Of a stretch of DNA of 64,000 nucleotides, positions 26,342-38,145 are shown one piece after another. Every line of letters starts with the position of its first letter. Positions within the stretch are counted from its first letter, which is position 1. The translations under genes and the position numbers were made by a program. The DNA is from Clostridia bacterium (GTDB lineage Bacteria; Bacillota; Clostridia; Lachnospirales; Lachnospiraceae). The notes beneath the pieces are model-generated. The model was not told the DNA's origin. It saw only the letters and a program-made list of their open reading frames with translations, and did no database searches. The stretch is taken from positions 124,001-188,000 of the forward strand of contig CAJTIM010000006.1 in assembly GCA_910576325.1 (NCBI GenBank). Direction: 5' to 3'.

Positions 26342-27706
26342 TTAAGAAAACAGCGCTTCCCGAATCACCTCACACACCGTAGGATGGGGGAAAATCGTTC
26401 TCTTAATGCTTTCCAGCGGAATCCTATTCCCTATCATAAGCGCTAGAGAATAAATATATTCGGATGCGTAGGAAGACATTATCGCAGCGCCGACAATCAC
26501 ACCCTTCTGTGTATCAATGATAATCTTGCAGATTCCATTGCTCATTCCGTTCTCCGCCACATGGCGGCCGCTGAAATTGACGGAGACCTTTTTAACCGTA
26601 TAAGGAATTCCAGATTCTATTGCCTGCTCCTCGGACATCCCCACAAAGGCCGCCTCCGGACTGGTATACACCACACCGCAGACTGCGTCATAGCTCATGG
26701 CATCCTGTTTTCCAAGAATGGTATTAACCGCCACCTCGCCCTCACGGTAACCCACATGGGCGAGCATCACCTTCCCATTCACATCACCGATGGCGTAAAT
26801 TCCCGGAACATTGGTCCGCATCTGAGCGTCTGTCACAATGGCTCCCCGTTCTGTCCGCACACCAAGCTCCGCAAGTCCCTCAATATTGCTGTTGGCCCGG
26901 CGCCCTACACACATCAGAGCTTTATCGTAAGCAGCCACATCAATTTTTCCGTCTCTTACAAAGGTTACAACGCCATTTGCCACCTTTGTAACTCCGCAGG
27001 AGAGATAGAAGGTTACACCTCTTTTCTCCAGCTCCTGCTGAAGAAGCAGGCTCACTTCGCGATCATTTGGACCTAATACCTTGTCCATCATCTCAATTAC
27101 CGTTACCCTGGAGCCTGCTTCCTGGAAATAGGCCGCCATCTCAAAGCCAATGACTCCGCCTCCTACAATCAGAAGCTTTTTGGGAATCTCTGTCATGTCA
27201 AGAATTTCATCACTGGTCATAACCGTCCCCTTTTCAAACTCCTCCTTCACTCCCTCAATAGGCGGTACAACCGGTGAAGATCCGGCTGCGATAATTACGT
27301 TCTTCCCGATAAAGGATTCCTTTTCCGTAGACACCACCAGAGCCCCGTTATCTTTGGACAGCTTTGCGGTTCCGTTCACTACCCTGACTTTTTTTCTGCG
27401 CAGGCCTCCTGCAACTCCCTGTACAAGGGTCTTTACCACTTCGTTCTTCTTTTGAATAACTGCCGCATGATCAAGCGAAACCTCTTTGGCTGTTACACCA
27501 TAAGGCTTCCCTGCACCGTTGGCATAATGATATACCTTGGATGCATATAAAAGAGTCTTGGTAGGGATGCAGCCTACATTCAGGCAGGTTCCGCCCAAGT
27601 TCTTTTTCTCTACCAGAAGCACGCTCTTTCCATGATGAGCCGCATACTCCGCGCTGTTGTAGCCCGCCGGGCCGCCGCCAATTACAATTACGTCAAATTC
27701 CTGCAT
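26342..27706 (-). CDS. lpdA: Dihydrolipoyl dehydrogenase
   Basis: 454 residues from ATG 27706 with AGGAGG 5 bases upstream; the frame extends 22 codons further with no better site. FAD motif VIGGGPAGYNSAEYAAHHG, redox disulfide GGTCLNVGCIPTK, NAD motif LIVGGGVIGFEMA, second FAD site YAIGDVNGK, and the C-terminal His-Glu pair in FPHPTVCEVIRE. It reoxidises lipoyl groups of 2-oxoacid dehydrogenases or glycine cleavage, none of which is adjacent. No lipoyl domain is fused. Confidence 0.92.
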   Translation of the reverse strand: MQEFDVIVIGGGPAGYNSAEYAAHHGKSVLLVEKKNLGGTCLNVGCIPTKTLLYASKVYHYANGAGKPYGVTAKEVSLDHAAVIQKKNEVVKTLVQGVAGGLRRKKVRVVNGTAKLSKDNGALVVSTEKESFIGKNVIIAAGSSPVVPPIEGVKEEFEKGTVMTSDEILDMTEIPKKLLIVGGGVIGFEMAAYFQEAGSRVTVIEMMDKVLGPNDREVSLLLQQELEKRGVTFYLSCGVTKVANGVVTFVRDGKIDVAAYDKALMCVGRRANSNIEGLAELGVRTERGAIVTDAQMRTNVPGIYAIGDVNGKVMLAHVGYREGEVAVNTILGKQDAMSYDAVCGVVYTSPEAAFVGMSEEQAIESGIPYTVKKVSVNFSGRHVAENGMSNGICKIIIDTQKGVIVGAAIMSSYASEYIYSLALMIGNRIPLESIKRTIFPHPTVCEVIREALFS

Positions 27707-27833
27707 TATTTCCTCCTGTCTCCGGTTCCGTATATCTCCTTGCAGCACCCATATATCGGAGATAAATTTCATTTACATGTTCCTGATAATTGTATGATAC
27801 AATCTTTACCACATAAAAAGCAAGAATAATATG

Positions 27834-27866
27834 AAAAAGAGGATGCCTGCTTATTCTTCGGCATCC
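27834..27866 (-). terminator. Terminator after the small frame 27887-28054
   Basis: GGATGCC (27841-27847) pairs with GGCATCC (27860-27866); on the minus strand a TCTTTTTC run follows. Confidence 0.75.
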
Positions 27867-27886
27867 CCCATGTATTTATACGCGCT

Positions 27887-28054
27887 TTAATGACTCAGTA
27901 AATATTTATGAAGCATGAAATATTTCTTCTCATTATAATTCATTATAAATTTGATTCCTTTCTGGAGCAGGCTCAATGTTTCGACATTTGGAAAGGCATT
28001 TGAAGGACCGGCAGGCCTTTGTATAGCTGTCATATATTCCTTTAGCTCTTTCAT
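27887..28054 (-). CDS. Possible 55-residue small protein
   Basis: A short frame, MKELKEYMTAIQRPAG ... YFMLHKYLLSH, lies between the rpoC terminator and a second good terminator on the same strand, which suggests a separate transcript. It is hydrophilic with an aromatic, basic C-terminus and no membrane segment. The start has only a weak TAGAG site 6 bases upstream. I do not recognise it. Its coding status is uncertain. Confidence 0.4.
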   Translation of the reverse strand: MKELKEYMTAIQRPAGPSNAFPNVETLSLLQKGIKFIMNYNEKKYFMLHKYLLSH

Positions 28055-28096
28055 AAAATGCTCTACAAACTATTGTCGTTTATTACCTGGCTCAAC

Positions 28097-28127
28097 GAAA
28101 AAGGAGCAGGGCTTAAGCACCTGCTCC
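28097..28127 (-). terminator. rpoC terminator
   Basis: GGAGCAGG/CCTGCTCC stem (28103-28127) followed on the minus strand by TTTTTC. Confidence 0.88.
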
Positions 28128-28185
28128 AAATATAAAGCTTATTCATTCTTTCGTTTAATTTCTATCTTTTTCAAAAAGGAACTCC

Positions 28186-31100
28186 TTAAACCTCTGTTAA
28201 TTCCTCTTCTTCGAGACCGTCAAAATCTTCTTCCGTCAAGTCCTCCTCTAAGGTATCGGCAGATTCCACCACTTCTTCCTCCAGGAAATCTCCTACCTCC
28301 TCATCAAAATCCTCGGAAAACTCCGCAACGTCAAAGCTCTCAAGCTCCGTATCCAGCTTCACGGACTGATAACGCTTCATACCCGTACCGGCCGGAATCA
28401 GTTTACCAATCAAAACATTCTCCTTGAGGCCAATCAGAGGATCGATTCTTCCCTTAATAGCCGCCTCGGTCAAAACCTTGGTGGTTTCCTGGAAGGATGC
28501 TGCGGACAGGAAGGAATTCGTTGCTAATGATGCCTTGGTGATACCAAGCATTACCTGCTTACCCTCTGCCTGGCGCTTGCCTTCAGCCTCCAGCTTTTCG
28601 TTCATATCCTCAAAGTCAAGAACATCTACCAGAGTTCCCGGCAGGAAATCCGCATCGCCGTTGTCTTCAATGCGAATCTTCTTCAGCATCTGACGCACAA
28701 TCATCTCGATATGCTTGTCATTAATCTCAACGCCCTGAAGACGATATACACGCTGTACCTCCTGGATCATGTAATCCTGAACGGCACGGATACCCTTAAT
28801 CTTCAGAATATCATGGGGATTCACGCTGCCCTCCGTCAGCTCATCTCCTGCTTCGAGAACCTGACCGTCCTGCACCTTCATACGGGAGCCGTAAGGAATC
28901 AGATAGGTCTTGGACTCTCCGTCCTCACTTGTCACCTGAATTTCACGCTTCTTCTTTGTATCGAGAATGGTTACCGTACCGGCAATCTCCGTAATAATCG
29001 CAAGTCCCTTTGGCTTCCTGGCCTCGAACAGCTCCTCCACACGGGGAAGACCCTGTGTGATATCTCCGCCGGCCACGCCGCCCGTATGGAAAGTACGCAT
29101 GGTCAGCTGCGTACCCGGTTCACCGATAGACTGCGCGGCAATAATGCCTACGGACTCACCAACCTGAACCGCCTCGCCGGTGGCCATGTTGGAACCGTAG
29201 CACTTGGCGCAGACACCGATATGTGACTTACAAGTCAAAATGGTACGGATCTTCAGCCGATCGAAAGGCTGACCGTTCTCGTCCACACCGGAGTTGATAA
29301 TGGCGGCCGCCCGTCTGGGGGTAATCATGTGATTTGCCTTGACAATCACATTGCCGTCCTTATCCTTAATTGTCTCGCAGGAGAAACGTCCTGTAATACG
29401 TTCCTGCAGGCTCTCAATTTCTTCTCTTCCGTCCATGAAAGCCTTCACTACCATGCCGGGAATCTCATCCTTCCCCTCACAGCAGTCTACCTCACGGATA
29501 ATCAAGTCCTGAGATACATCTACCAGACGCCTTGTCAGGTATCCCGAGTCAGCGGTACGCAGAGCCGTATCGGACAATCCTTTACGTGCTCCATGAGCGG
29601 ACATGAAGTACTCCAATACATCCAGTCCCTCACGGAAATTGGACTTAATCGGCAGCTCAATGGTATGGCCTGTGGTATCCGCCATCAATCCGCGCATACC
29701 TGCCAGCTGTTTAATCTGCTTGTCGGAACCACGGGCTCCGGAGTCAGCCATCATGTAGATGTTGTTGTATTTATCCAGGCCGTCAAGAAGCGCCTTGGTC
29801 AGAATTTCGTCCGTCTGCTTCCAGGTCTCCACAACCTCCTTGTAGCGTTCCTCCTCGGTAATCAATCCGCGCTTATAGTTCCGCGTAATCTTATCCACCG
29901 TATCCTGGGCATTTTTAATCAATTCGGGCTTTTCAGGCGGTACGGTCATATCGGAAATGGATACGGTCATGGCCGCCCTTGTGGAATATTTATAGCCCAT
30001 AGCCTTGATATCATCCAGAACCTCTGCGGTCCGGGTTGCTCCATGGGTATTGATGACCTTTTCCAGAATCTGCTTCAGCCCCTTCTTGCCCACATGGAAA
30101 TCTACCTCCAGCTTCAGCTCATTGCCCGGAATATTTCTATCCACAAAGCCCAAATCCTGTGGCAGAATCTCATTAAAGATGAAGCGGCCCATGGTAGACT
30201 CAATGATGTCGGCAAGCTCCGTACCGTCCGGCAGTACCTTTGTCACCTTTACCTTAATCTTGGACTGAAGCTTAATCACGCCGTTTTCATAAGCAAGGAT
30301 TGCTTCATTTACATTCTTAAAAAACTTACCCTCTCCCTCAATGCCGGGGCGCTCCTGGGTCAGATAGTAGATTCCAAGCACCATATCCTGAGAAGGCACG
30401 GCCACAGGACCGCCGTCCGAAGGCTTAAGAAGATTATTGGGCGAAAGCAGAAGGAAACGGCATTCCGCCTGCGCCTCCACGGACAGGGGAAGGTGAACCG
30501 CCATCTGGTCACCGTCAAAGTCCGCATTAAAGGCCGTACAAACAAGGGGATGCAGCTTAATTGCCTTACCCTCTACCAGAATCGGCTCAAATGCCTGGAT
30601 TCCCAGTCTATGCAAGGTAGGTGCACGGTTCAGCATAACCGGATGCTCTTTAATAACCTCCTCCAGAACATCCCAGACCTCGGGCTGTACCTGACGCTCC
30701 ACCATCTTCTTTGCACTCTTAATGTTATGAGCCGTTCCATTCTGAACAAGCTCTTTCATCACAAAGGGCTTAAACAGCTCAATAGCCATCTCTTTGGGAA
30801 GACCGCACTGGTAGATCTTAAGCTCCGGTCCTACTACGATAACGGAACGTCCGGAATAATCCACACGCTTTCCAAGCAGGTTCTGACGGAAACGTCCCGA
30901 TTTACCCTTCAGCATATCGGAAAGAGACTTAAGCGCACGGTTGCCCGGTCCCGTTACGGGACGGCCTCTTCTTCCGTTGTCAATTAAAGCATCTACCGCC
31001 TCCTGCAACATACGCTTCTCATTTCTTACGATAATGTCCGGCGCTCCCAGCTCCAGCAAGCGCTTTAAGCGGTTGTTCCGGTTGATAATTCTTCTGTACA

Positions 31101-31893
31101 GATCGTTCAGGTCGGAGGTGGCAAAACGGCCGCCGTCCAGCTGAACCATAGGACGCAGATCCGGCGGAATCACGGGAATGGCATCCATAATCATCCACTC
31201 CGGCTTATTTCCGGAACCGCGGAAGGCCTCCACTACCTCCAGACGCTTGATGATACGTGCCCTCTTCTGCCCGGTGGCATTGATAAGAGCTCCTTTGAGC
31301 TCCTCGGATTCCTTTTCCAAATCTATGGCTTCCAAAAGCTCCTTAATGGACTCCGCACCCATTCCCACACGGAAGCGGCTGCCATACTTCTCCCGCATAT
31401 CCTGGTATTCCTTCTCGGTCAGAATCTGCTTATATTGAAGCTCCGTGTCTCCCGCATCCAATACAATGTAAGATGCAAAGTAGAGCACCTTCTCCAAGGT
31501 ACGGGGAGACAGATCCAGAATCAGCCCCATACGGCTTGGAATCCCCTTAAAGTACCAAATATGAGAAACGGGAGCCGCCAGCTCAATATGCCCCATGCGT
31601 TCCCGGCGGACATTGGACTTGGTTACCTCCACGCCGCATCGGTCGCAGACTACGCCTTTATAACGAATCTTCTTATATTTTCCGCAGTGACACTCCCAGT
31701 CCTTGCTGGGTCCAAAGATACGTTCGCAGAATAAGCCGTCTTTTTCCGGTTTCAGGGTTCTGTAATTAATGGTTTCCGGTTTCTTTACCTCGCCTTTGGA
31801 CCATTCCCGGATCTTCTCCGGGGACGCAAGTCCGATCCGAATCGCATCAAAGGTCATGGGCTGATAAACCGCTTGATTCGTTGTCTCTGGCAT
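28186..31893 (-). CDS. rpoC: RNA polymerase subunit beta'
   Basis: 1235 residues from ATG 31893 (GGGAG 7 bases upstream). N-terminal zinc ribbon [18 protein letters not shown], rudder and lid regions, catalytic metal loop NADFDGDQM (about 450), bridge helix and trigger loop region ([30 protein letters not shown]), and an acidic C-terminal tail ([11 protein letters not shown]). With beta it forms the catalytic core of RNA polymerase. The gene is 16 bases after rpoB. Confidence 0.99.
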   Translation of the reverse strand: MPETTNQAVYQPMTFDAIRIGLASPEKIREWSKGEVKKPETINYRTLKPEKDGLFCERIFGPSKDWECHCGKYKKIRYKGVVCDRCGVEVTKSNVRRERMGHIELAAPVSHIWYFKGIPSRMGLILDLSPRTLEKVLYFASYIVLDAGDTELQYKQILTEKEYQDMREKYGSRFRVGMGAESIKELLEAIDLEKESEELKGALINATGQKRARIIKRLEVVEAFRGSGNKPEWMIMDAIPVIPPDLRPMVQLDGGRFATSDLNDLYRRIINRNNRLKRLLELGAPDIIVRNEKRMLQEAVDALIDNGRRGRPVTGPGNRALKSLSDMLKGKSGRFRQNLLGKRVDYSGRSVIVVGPELKIYQCGLPKEMAIELFKPFVMKELVQNGTAHNIKSAKKMVERQVQPEVWDVLEEVIKEHPVMLNRAPTLHRLGIQAFEPILVEGKAIKLHPLVCTAFNADFDGDQMAVHLPLSVEAQAECRFLLLSPNNLLKPSDGGPVAVPSQDMVLGIYYLTQERPGIEGEGKFFKNVNEAILAYENGVIKLQSKIKVKVTKVLPDGTELADIIESTMGRFIFNEILPQDLGFVDRNIPGNELKLEVDFHVGKKGLKQILEKVINTHGATRTAEVLDDIKAMGYKYSTRAAMTVSISDMTVPPEKPELIKNAQDTVDKITRNYKRGLITEEERYKEVVETWKQTDEILTKALLDGLDKYNNIYMMADSGARGSDKQIKQLAGMRGLMADTTGHTIELPIKSNFREGLDVLEYFMSAHGARKGLSDTALRTADSGYLTRRLVDVSQDLIIREVDCCEGKDEIPGMVVKAFMDGREEIESLQERITGRFSCETIKDKDGNVIVKANHMITPRRAAAIINSGVDENGQPFDRLKIRTILTCKSHIGVCAKCYGSNMATGEAVQVGESVGIIAAQSIGEPGTQLTMRTFHTGGVAGGDITQGLPRVEELFEARKPKGLAIITEIAGTVTILDTKKKREIQVTSEDGESKTYLIPYGSRMKVQDGQVLEAGDELTEGSVNPHDILKIKGIRAVQDYMIQEVQRVYRLQGVEINDKHIEMIVRQMLKKIRIEDNGDADFLPGTLVDVLDFEDMNEKLEAEGKRQAEGKQVMLGITKASLATNSFLSAASFQETTKVLTEAAIKGRIDPLIGLKENVLIGKLIPAGTGMKRYQSVKLDTELESFDVAEFSEDFDEEVGDFLEEEVVESADTLEEDLTEEDFDGLEEEELTEV

Positions 31894-31909
31894 GAATACA
31901 CTCCCTTTC

Positions 31910-34900
31910 TTATTCCTCTTCTTCAAAATCCTCTTCGAAGTCTAAAAACTCATCCTCGTCTTCTTCCTCTTCCGTTACATCAACCAGTTCTTCACCTTCG
32001 AATTCCTGCTTGCTGAATCCGTAGTCTCCAAAGGATTCCTCTTCCTTGTTGGAGTGTCTGTCGCCCTCAATGATAGACCGCAGATCCACATCACCGTAAT
32101 CGCTGGTCTCCATAATCTCCACTTCCGTATTATCATCCCGCAGAACTCTTACATCCAGGCCCAGGGACTGCAGCTCCTTTAAGAGCACCTTGAAGGATTC
32201 GGGAATACCTGCCTCCGGAATGTTGTCGCCCTTGATAATGGCCTCATAGGTTTTTACACGGCCAATCACATCATCGGACTTCACCGTCAGGATCTCCTGA
32301 AGTGTGTAGGATGCTCCATAAGCCTCCAGAGCCCACACCTCCATCTCTCCGAAACGCTGTCCGCCGAACTGTGCCTTACCGCCCAGAGGCTGCTGCGTTA
32401 CCAGAGAGTACGGTCCCGTGGAACGGGCATGAATCTTGTCGTCTACCAGATGATGAAGCTTCAGGTAATGCATGTGTCCGATGGTAACCGGGCTGTCAAA
32501 GTATTCTCCCGTCCGGCCGTCCCGCAGACGCACCTTGCCGTCTCTGGAAATGGGCACGCCCTTCCAGAGCTTCCGGTGATCCAGATTCTCATACAGGTAA
32601 TCCAGTACCTCCGGAAGAAGCTCCTCTCCGTGCTTTTCCTTAAACTCCTCCCACTCCAGATTCACATAGTCATTGGCCAAATCCAGAGTGTCCATAATAT
32701 CATTCTCATTGGCTCCGTCAAATACCGGCGTTGCCACGTTAAATCCAAGAGCCTTTGCCGCCAGGCTTAAGTGAATCTCCAATACCTGTCCGATGTTCAT
32801 ACGTGACGGCACGCCAAGAGGATTCAGTACGATATCCAGGGGGCGTCCGTTGGGTAGAAACGGCATATCCTCCACAGGAAGCACACGGGACACAACACCC
32901 TTATTGCCGTGACGGCCTGCCATCTTATCTCCTACGGAGATCTTTCTCTTCTGTGCGATATAGATACGAACCGCCTGATTCACGCCCGGAGACAGCTCAT
33001 CGCCGTTCTCCCTGGTAAATACCTTGGCATCCACCACGATTCCGTATTCGCCGTGAGGCACCTTCAGGGAGGTATCTCTTACCTCTCTGGCTTTTTCTCC
33101 GAAAATGGCCCGCAGAAGACGCTCTTCCGCCGTCAGCTCTGTCTCTCCCTTGGGCGTTACCTTTCCGACCAGAATATCGCCTGCACGGACCTCCGCGCCG
33201 ATGCGGATGATTCCGCGCTCATCCAGATCCTTTAAGGCATCATCGCCCACACCCGGCACATCCCGGGTAATCTCCTCCGGTCCAAGCTTTGTGTCACGCG
33301 CCTCGGCTTCATACTCCTCAATATGAACGGAAGTATACACATCCTCCTGAACAAGACGCTCACTCAGCAGAACGGCATCCTCGTAATTGTAACCTTCCCA
33401 GGTCATAAATCCAATCAGAGGATTCTTGCCAAGAGCAATCTCACCGCCTGCGGTGGAAGGACCGTCCGCAATCACCTGGCCTGCTTCCACTTTCTCACCC
33501 TTGAACACAACGGGCTTCTGGTTGTAGCAGTTGCTCTGATTGCTTCGTGAAAACTTTGTTAGACGGTAAGTATCCTTTGTTCCGTCGGCACATTTTACCA
33601 CGATCTCATTGGATACAGAACGCTCTACCACGCCGTCGTGCTTTGCCACCACACAGACACCGGAGTCTACGGCTGTCTTAGTCTCCATTCCCGTTCCCAC
33701 AACAGGGGCCTCCGTTACCAGAAGCGGTACTGCCTGACGCTGCATGTTGGAGCCCATCAGCGCACGGTTGGCGTCGTCATTTTCCAGGAAAGGAATAAGC
33801 GCCGTTGCCACGGAAAATACCATCTTCGGCGATACGTCCATGTAATCAAACATGGAGCGCTCATACTCCTGGGTCTCTTCCCGATAACGTCCGGACACAT
33901 TCTTACGGACAAAATGCCCTTCCTCATCCAGGGCCTCATTTGCCTGTGCCACATGGTAATTATCCTCTTCGTCCGCCGTCATATAAACTACCTCGTCGGT
34001 AACGCGGGGATTCTTAGGATCCGATTTATCAATCTTACGGTAGGGCGTCTCCACAAAGCCGTACTCGTTGATTCTCGCATAGGTTGCCAGAGAGTTGATA
34101 AGGCCGATGTTCGGTCCTTCAGGCGTCTCAATGGGGCACATTCTTCCATAATGAGAATAGTGCACGTCACGAACCTCGAATCCGGCGCGATCTCTGGACA
34201 ATCCTCCGGGTCCCAGGGCAGACAAACGGCGTTTATGCGTCAGCTCGCCCAGCGGGTTGTTCTGATCCATAAACTGAGACAGCTGGGAGGAACCGAAGAA
34301 CTCCTTCACCGCAGCCGTTACCGGCTTAATATTGATCAGAGACTGAGGTGTAATGTTCTCCTGATCCTGCGTAGTCATACGCTCTCTGACGGTACGCTCC
34401 ATTCTGGACAGGCCGATGCGGTACTGGTTCTGCAAAAGCTCGCCTACCGCGCGGATACGGCGGTTGCCCAAATGGTCAATGTCATCATCGTTTCCGATTC
34501 CGTACTCCAGATGCAGGTTATAGTTAATGGAAGCAATAATATCTTCCTTTGTTATATGCTTCGGTATCAGTTCGTGAATATCGCGCTTCACGGCCGCCTT
34601 GCGCTCCTCCAAATCACCAGATTCATCCAGTATCTTTTTCAGAGCCGGGTAATATACTAATTCCGTAACCCCCAGTTCCTTCGGATCTACATCCATAAAG
34701 TGTGTGATGTCAACCATCATGCTGGAGATCACGCGGACATCCCGCTCCTCTCCCTTTACCATCACAAAGGGAACTGCCGCATTCTGAATGTCGTCCGCCA
34801 GTTCTCTGCTCACCTCGGTGCCCGCCTCCGCAATAATCTCTCCGGTCAGAGTATCTACCACATCCTCTGCCAGAACCTGTCCGCGGATCCGATTACGGAG

Positions 34901-35758
34901 CATCAGCTTTTTGTTAAATTTGTAACGGCCAACCTTGGCCAGATCATACCGCCTGGGGTCAAAAAACATGCTGGTAATAAGGCTCTCGGCACTTTCCACA
35001 GCCAGCGGCTCGCCTGGACGAATCTTCTTGTACAGTTCCAGAAGACCCTCCTGATAATTCTCCGCCGTATCCTTGCTCAGGGTAGCCATGATCTTGGGCT
35101 CCTCACCAAAAAGCTCCAAAATCTCCGCATTGGTGCCAAAGCCCAGGGCACGGACAAGCACAGTAATGGGTACTTTTCTGGTCCGGTCCACACGGACATA
35201 GAAAATGTCATTGGAGTCTGTCTCGTACTCCAGCCATGCACCGCGATTGGGAATCACCGTACAGGAATACAGCCCCTTTCCTACCTTATCGTGATCAATT
35301 GCATAATAAATACCAGGGGAACGAACAAGCTGGCTAACAATAACACGCTCCGCACCGTTGATTACAAACGTACCGGTCTCCGTCATCAGCGGCAAGTCAC
35401 CCATGAAAATCTCATGCTCATTGATTTCATCGGTTTCTTTATTATAAAGACGTACTTTTACTTTCAGAGGAGCCGCATATGTTGCATCTCTTTCCTTGCA
35501 TTCCTCGATCGTATATTTTATATCGCCTTCGCCTGTGCAAAGTGTAAAATCCACAAATTCAAGACTCAAATGGCCGCTGTAGTCAGCAATCGGAGAAATA
35601 TCGTTAAAAACTTCACGGAGCCCTTCATCCAGAAACCATCCGTAGGAATCCTTCTGAACCTCGATCAGATTCGGCATCTCCAAAACTTCTTTTTGCCTTG
35701 AATAGCTCATTCTACTGCTTTTACCGGTTGTAATAGGACGTATCCTGTTCTTTTCCAT
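31910..35758 (-). CDS. rpoB: RNA polymerase subunit beta
   Basis: 1282 residues, full length. It has the rifampicin pocket region ([30 protein letters not shown]), the conserved [13 protein letters not shown] and [13 protein letters not shown] segments, and a very acidic C-terminal extension ([20 protein letters not shown]) of about 40 residues. Catalytic core of RNA polymerase. The pocket shows the usual Ser, Gln, Asp, His and Arg residues, so no common rifampicin-resistance change is visible. It has its own promoter upstream and is not directly joined to rplL. Confidence 0.99.
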   Translation of the reverse strand: MEKNRIRPITTGKSSRMSYSRQKEVLEMPNLIEVQKDSYGWFLDEGLREVFNDISPIADYSGHLSLEFVDFTLCTGEGDIKYTIEECKERDATYAAPLKVKVRLYNKETDEINEHEIFMGDLPLMTETGTFVINGAERVIVSQLVRSPGIYYAIDHDKVGKGLYSCTVIPNRGAWLEYETDSNDIFYVRVDRTRKVPITVLVRALGFGTNAEILELFGEEPKIMATLSKDTAENYQEGLLELYKKIRPGEPLAVESAESLITSMFFDPRRYDLAKVGRYKFNKKLMLRNRIRGQVLAEDVVDTLTGEIIAEAGTEVSRELADDIQNAAVPFVMVKGEERDVRVISSMMVDITHFMDVDPKELGVTELVYYPALKKILDESGDLEERKAAVKRDIHELIPKHITKEDIIASINYNLHLEYGIGNDDDIDHLGNRRIRAVGELLQNQYRIGLSRMERTVRERMTTQDQENITPQSLINIKPVTAAVKEFFGSSQLSQFMDQNNPLGELTHKRRLSALGPGGLSRDRAGFEVRDVHYSHYGRMCPIETPEGPNIGLINSLATYARINEYGFVETPYRKIDKSDPKNPRVTDEVVYMTADEEDNYHVAQANEALDEEGHFVRKNVSGRYREETQEYERSMFDYMDVSPKMVFSVATALIPFLENDDANRALMGSNMQRQAVPLLVTEAPVVGTGMETKTAVDSGVCVVAKHDGVVERSVSNEIVVKCADGTKDTYRLTKFSRSNQSNCYNQKPVVFKGEKVEAGQVIADGPSTAGGEIALGKNPLIGFMTWEGYNYEDAVLLSERLVQEDVYTSVHIEEYEAEARDTKLGPEEITRDVPGVGDDALKDLDERGIIRIGAEVRAGDILVGKVTPKGETELTAEERLLRAIFGEKAREVRDTSLKVPHGEYGIVVDAKVFTRENGDELSPGVNQAVRIYIAQKRKISVGDKMAGRHGNKGVVSRVLPVEDMPFLPNGRPLDIVLNPLGVPSRMNIGQVLEIHLSLAAKALGFNVATPVFDGANENDIMDTLDLANDYVNLEWEEFKEKHGEELLPEVLDYLYENLDHRKLWKGVPISRDGKVRLRDGRTGEYFDSPVTIGHMHYLKLHHLVDDKIHARSTGPYSLVTQQPLGGKAQFGGQRFGEMEVWALEAYGASYTLQEILTVKSDDVIGRVKTYEAIIKGDNIPEAGIPESFKVLLKELQSLGLDVRVLRDDNTEVEIMETSDYGDVDLRSIIEGDRHSNKEEESFGDYGFSKQEFEGEELVDVTEEEEDEDEFLDFEEDFEEEE

Positions 35759-35863
35759 TGACGTTCACCCCTTATTTTAGTTGTGAATTGCAGTGTTTTT
35801 CGTCATTTTTGACAATGACAGTCATAAAAATAGAGTATAACTCACCACAATAGTGCATCCTAC

Positions 35864-35892
35864 ATGATAACATAGGCTTGTTTGCGTGTCAA
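35864..35892 (-). promoter_or_regulatory. rpoBC promoter
   Basis: Minus strand TTGACA (35892-35887), 17 bases, TATCAT (35869-35864), leaving a leader of about 100 bases before rpoB. Confidence 0.8.
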
Positions 35893-35935
35893 GCATTGTT
35901 TTGGGAAAATTTTTCAGAATTATTTTGGATTTTTT

Positions 35936-35981
35936 TGAAAAAAGCCGCTGTCAAACCGGAGAACCGGCCCCACAGCGGCTT
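35936..35981 (-). terminator. Terminator of the DUF4190 gene
   Basis: AAGCCGCTGT/ACAGCGGCTT outer stem with an inner CCGG/CCGG stem, then a run of T on the minus strand. Confidence 0.88.
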
Positions 35982-35999
35982 CGCCTAGATTTTTTAAAT

Positions 36000-36341
36000 T
36001 TATACTGTCATGATTATGGCCAAAATAAAAAGGAGCAGTATAATAAAAGATATCAAAAGGCCGAGAGCTGAGGTAATCACTCCGCCTACCGCCGCTCCAT
36101 GTCCTGCGCGGTGCTGTACCAGACTTATAATTCCTGTAATCAGGCCGACCAGTCCTAATATAAACGCGATCCAGGGCACCAGAAAAAGCGCCAGCGACAG
36201 AATCCCAAATACCAAGGATAAAACTGAAAGACTGTTGTTTTTCCTGTCCGCGTCCGGATCCTGTTCACCCACAATCACCACCGGCTGGTGGGGAGTTCCT
36301 CCATTTGCCCAATAGTTTTCGTTTCTCGGTTCCTGTTCCAT
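36000..36341 (-). CDS. DUF4190-type small membrane protein
   Basis: 113 residues. A polar N-terminus of about 35 residues is followed by two long hydrophobic hairpins (LSVLSLVFGILSLALFLVPW ... ILGLVGLITGIISLVQH, then GGVITSALGLLISFIILLLF), the DUF4190 pattern. Function unknown. It sits 10 bases after the next membrane-protein gene and before a strong terminator, so the two form a small unit between rplL and rpoB. Confidence 0.82.
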   Translation of the reverse strand: MEQEPRNENYWANGGTPHQPVVIVGEQDPDADRKNNSLSVLSLVFGILSLALFLVPWIAFILGLVGLITGIISLVQHRAGHGAAVGGVITSALGLLISFIILLLFILAIIMTV

Positions 36342-36350
36342 TTCTCTCTC

Positions 36351-36836
36351 CTAAAAAATTCCATATTCAAGCTGCAATTTTAACAGTATCATAAAAATCA
36401 CCACCTGAACCAACGTACATCCTACAAACGCTCCAATCAAGCCGCCCGTTTTCCCGGACAGACCCAGCTTTGGATAAACCAGTATGCCAAACAGCAGTCC
36501 GATCAGAAGCCCGAAAATACCGGCAAAGAAATATCCGCCGATGGTGCTGATTCCGATAAATACATTGGCTATCACCGGCATGTTACGTAACGGTATATAC
36601 TCCTCGCCGCTTCCTAAGTATCTCCCGTTCACCGCCAAATCTACTTTATTCCCGACTGCCACCACACGAATCTCCGCACCGTCAATGGTAATTGGATAAT
36701 CGACCATATTCACAAACCAGTTCTGGCTTTTGGCCCGGTAAACCCTGCCATTCACAATCACCTTCGCCCCGAAGCCCGCGCGGTACTCCACTGTGTGCAT
36801 CACTCCATTGACATTAACATCCCATGCTTTCTTCAT
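36351..36836 (-). CDS. Membrane protein with N-terminal beta domain (FAIM-like?)
   Basis: 161 residues from ATG 36836 with GAGGCGGGG upstream. Residues 1-85 are beta-rich (WDVNVNGVMHTVEYRAGFGA, VIVNGRVYRAK, YPITIDGAEIRVVAVGNKVD) and recall the beta-sandwich of FAIM1-type proteins; that resemblance is an impression only. Residues 95-161 contain two or three membrane helices rich in Gly and Ile. Function unknown. It is placed between rplL and rpoB with the DUF4190 gene. Confidence 0.75.
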   Translation of the reverse strand: MKKAWDVNVNGVMHTVEYRAGFGAKVIVNGRVYRAKSQNWFVNMVDYPITIDGAEIRVVAVGNKVDLAVNGRYLGSGEEYIPLRNMPVIANVFIGISTIGGYFFAGIFGLLIGLLFGILVYPKLGLSGKTGGLIGAFVGCTLVQVVIFMILLKLQLEYGIF

Positions 36837-37053
36837 AAATTCCCCGCCTCTCTTTTCAGAATGTTTCTCATGACCCTCGAATATGCCGCCGCCCACCGGC
36901 GGACATTGCATCGAGGCTGTCTCGTAACATTAATTATACTATAAATCCGCAGATTTGCATCTGTTTTTTTCAAATTTGTTAGGTTTTTTATAATATTTTT
37001 TAATGTCAGGAGATTTTCATACGGAACAGAGAGGGAAGAAAGCATATCCGTAA

Positions 37054-37085
37054 ATGAAAAATGAGCGGAGACATTGCATCTCCGC
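37054..37085 (-). terminator. rplJ-rplL terminator
   Basis: GCGGAGA/TCTCCGC stem, then TCATTTTTCATTT on the minus strand, 30 bases after rplL. Confidence 0.8.
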
Positions 37086-37115
37086 CCACGCTTATTCTTA
37101 TTATCCAATGGAAGC

Positions 37116-37490
37116 TTATTTCAGAGTAACCGTTGCTCCCTGCTCCTCTAACTTTGCCTTCAGCTCCTCTGCCTCTGCCTTGGAAACGCCTTCCTTGATT
37201 ACCTTCGGAGCGCCGTCAACCAGGTCCTTAGCTTCCTTCAGTCCAAGACCGGTGATCTCACGAACAGCCTTGATAACCTTAACCTTGGAATCTCCTGCGC
37301 CTGTCAGCTCTACGTCAAAGGAGTCCTTCTCCTCTGCTGCGGCTGCGCCGTCGCCTGCTGCTGCAACAACTACGCCAGCTGCTGCGGATACGCCGAACTC
37401 TTCCTCACATGCCTTTACAAGCTCATTTAACTCTAATACGGATAACTCTTTGATTGCCTCGATAAACTCAGCAGTTGTCAATTTTGCCAT
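37116..37490 (-). CDS. rplL: 50S ribosomal protein L7/L12
   Basis: 124 residues: N-terminal dimerisation helices ([24 protein letters not shown]), an Ala/Gly-rich hinge, and the factor-binding C-terminal domain ([31 protein letters not shown]). It forms the stalk that recruits translation GTPases. A typical short A/G hinge and no oddities. Confidence 0.99.
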   Translation of the reverse strand: MAKLTTAEFIEAIKELSVLELNELVKACEEEFGVSAAAGVVVAAAGDGAAAAEEKDSFDVELTGAGDSKVKVIKAVREITGLGLKEAKDLVDGAPKVIKEGVSKAEAEELKAKLEEQGATVTLK

Positions 37491-37575
37491 TTTATTTTCC
37501 TCCTAAATAATTTTAATTGCGCTTTACTCATTGAATCCGGCAGATTCAATGGGTATTCATAAAAGTTCTGAATTA

Positions 37576-38064
37576 TTAAGCCTCTTTTGCTTCTGCGATC
37601 TGGCTGATCACACGGGCAAAGTTGGCAATCGGGGACTGGATACTTCCAAGCAGCTTGCCCAGCAGCTCTTCTCTGGACGGAATCTTGGAAACGGCCTCCA
37701 TGCCTGTTGCATCATAGTAGGTTCCCTCTACGATGCCGGCCTTGATCTCCAGCGCCTTTGCTTCCTTTGCAAACTTGGCAAGGATTCTGGCCGGTGCGGT
37801 TGCATCTGTCTTAGAGATGGCAATCGCATTGGGTCCTTCCAAATGCTGGCTCAGGCTCTCGCAGTCTGTGCCCTTGAAAGCAAAGTTCATCATTGTGTTC
37901 TTGTAAACCTTGTAGATTACGTCGTTCTCACGAAGCTCCTTACGAAGCCTGGTGTCCTGCTCTACGGTAAGTCCGCAGTAATCTACGATCACAACAGACT
38001 GCGCATCTGCAATATTGGCAGCGATCTCATCTATCACCGGTTTCTTCAACTCGACTTTTGCCAT
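37576..38064 (-). CDS. rplJ: 50S ribosomal protein L10
   Basis: 162 residues, beginning AKVELKKPVIDEIAANIADAQSVVIVDYCGLTVEQ. It anchors L12 dimers to 23S rRNA through its C-terminal helix. It is preceded by an L10 leader RNA, through which the L10-L12 complex represses rplJL. Confidence 0.99.
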   Translation of the reverse strand: MAKVELKKPVIDEIAANIADAQSVVIVDYCGLTVEQDTRLRKELRENDVIYKVYKNTMMNFAFKGTDCESLSQHLEGPNAIAISKTDATAPARILAKFAKEAKALEIKAGIVEGTYYDATGMEAVSKIPSREELLGKLLGSIQSPIANFARVISQIAEAKEA

Positions 38065-38145
38065 GAATGGTGTACCTCCTTATATTATTTGTCCACCAAC
38101 CCGACGGATTTATCTATTATCAATCCTGTTTGCAGGGAAATGATA

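Noticed and set aside
29329-30987. 552-codon plus-strand frame across rpoC
   Set aside because: Lies entirely opposite conserved rpoC codons; a codon-bias artefact.
34250-34300. Rifampicin-resistance change in rpoB
   Set aside because: The pocket residues read by eye (Ser, Gln, Asp, His, Arg) look normal, so no claim is made.
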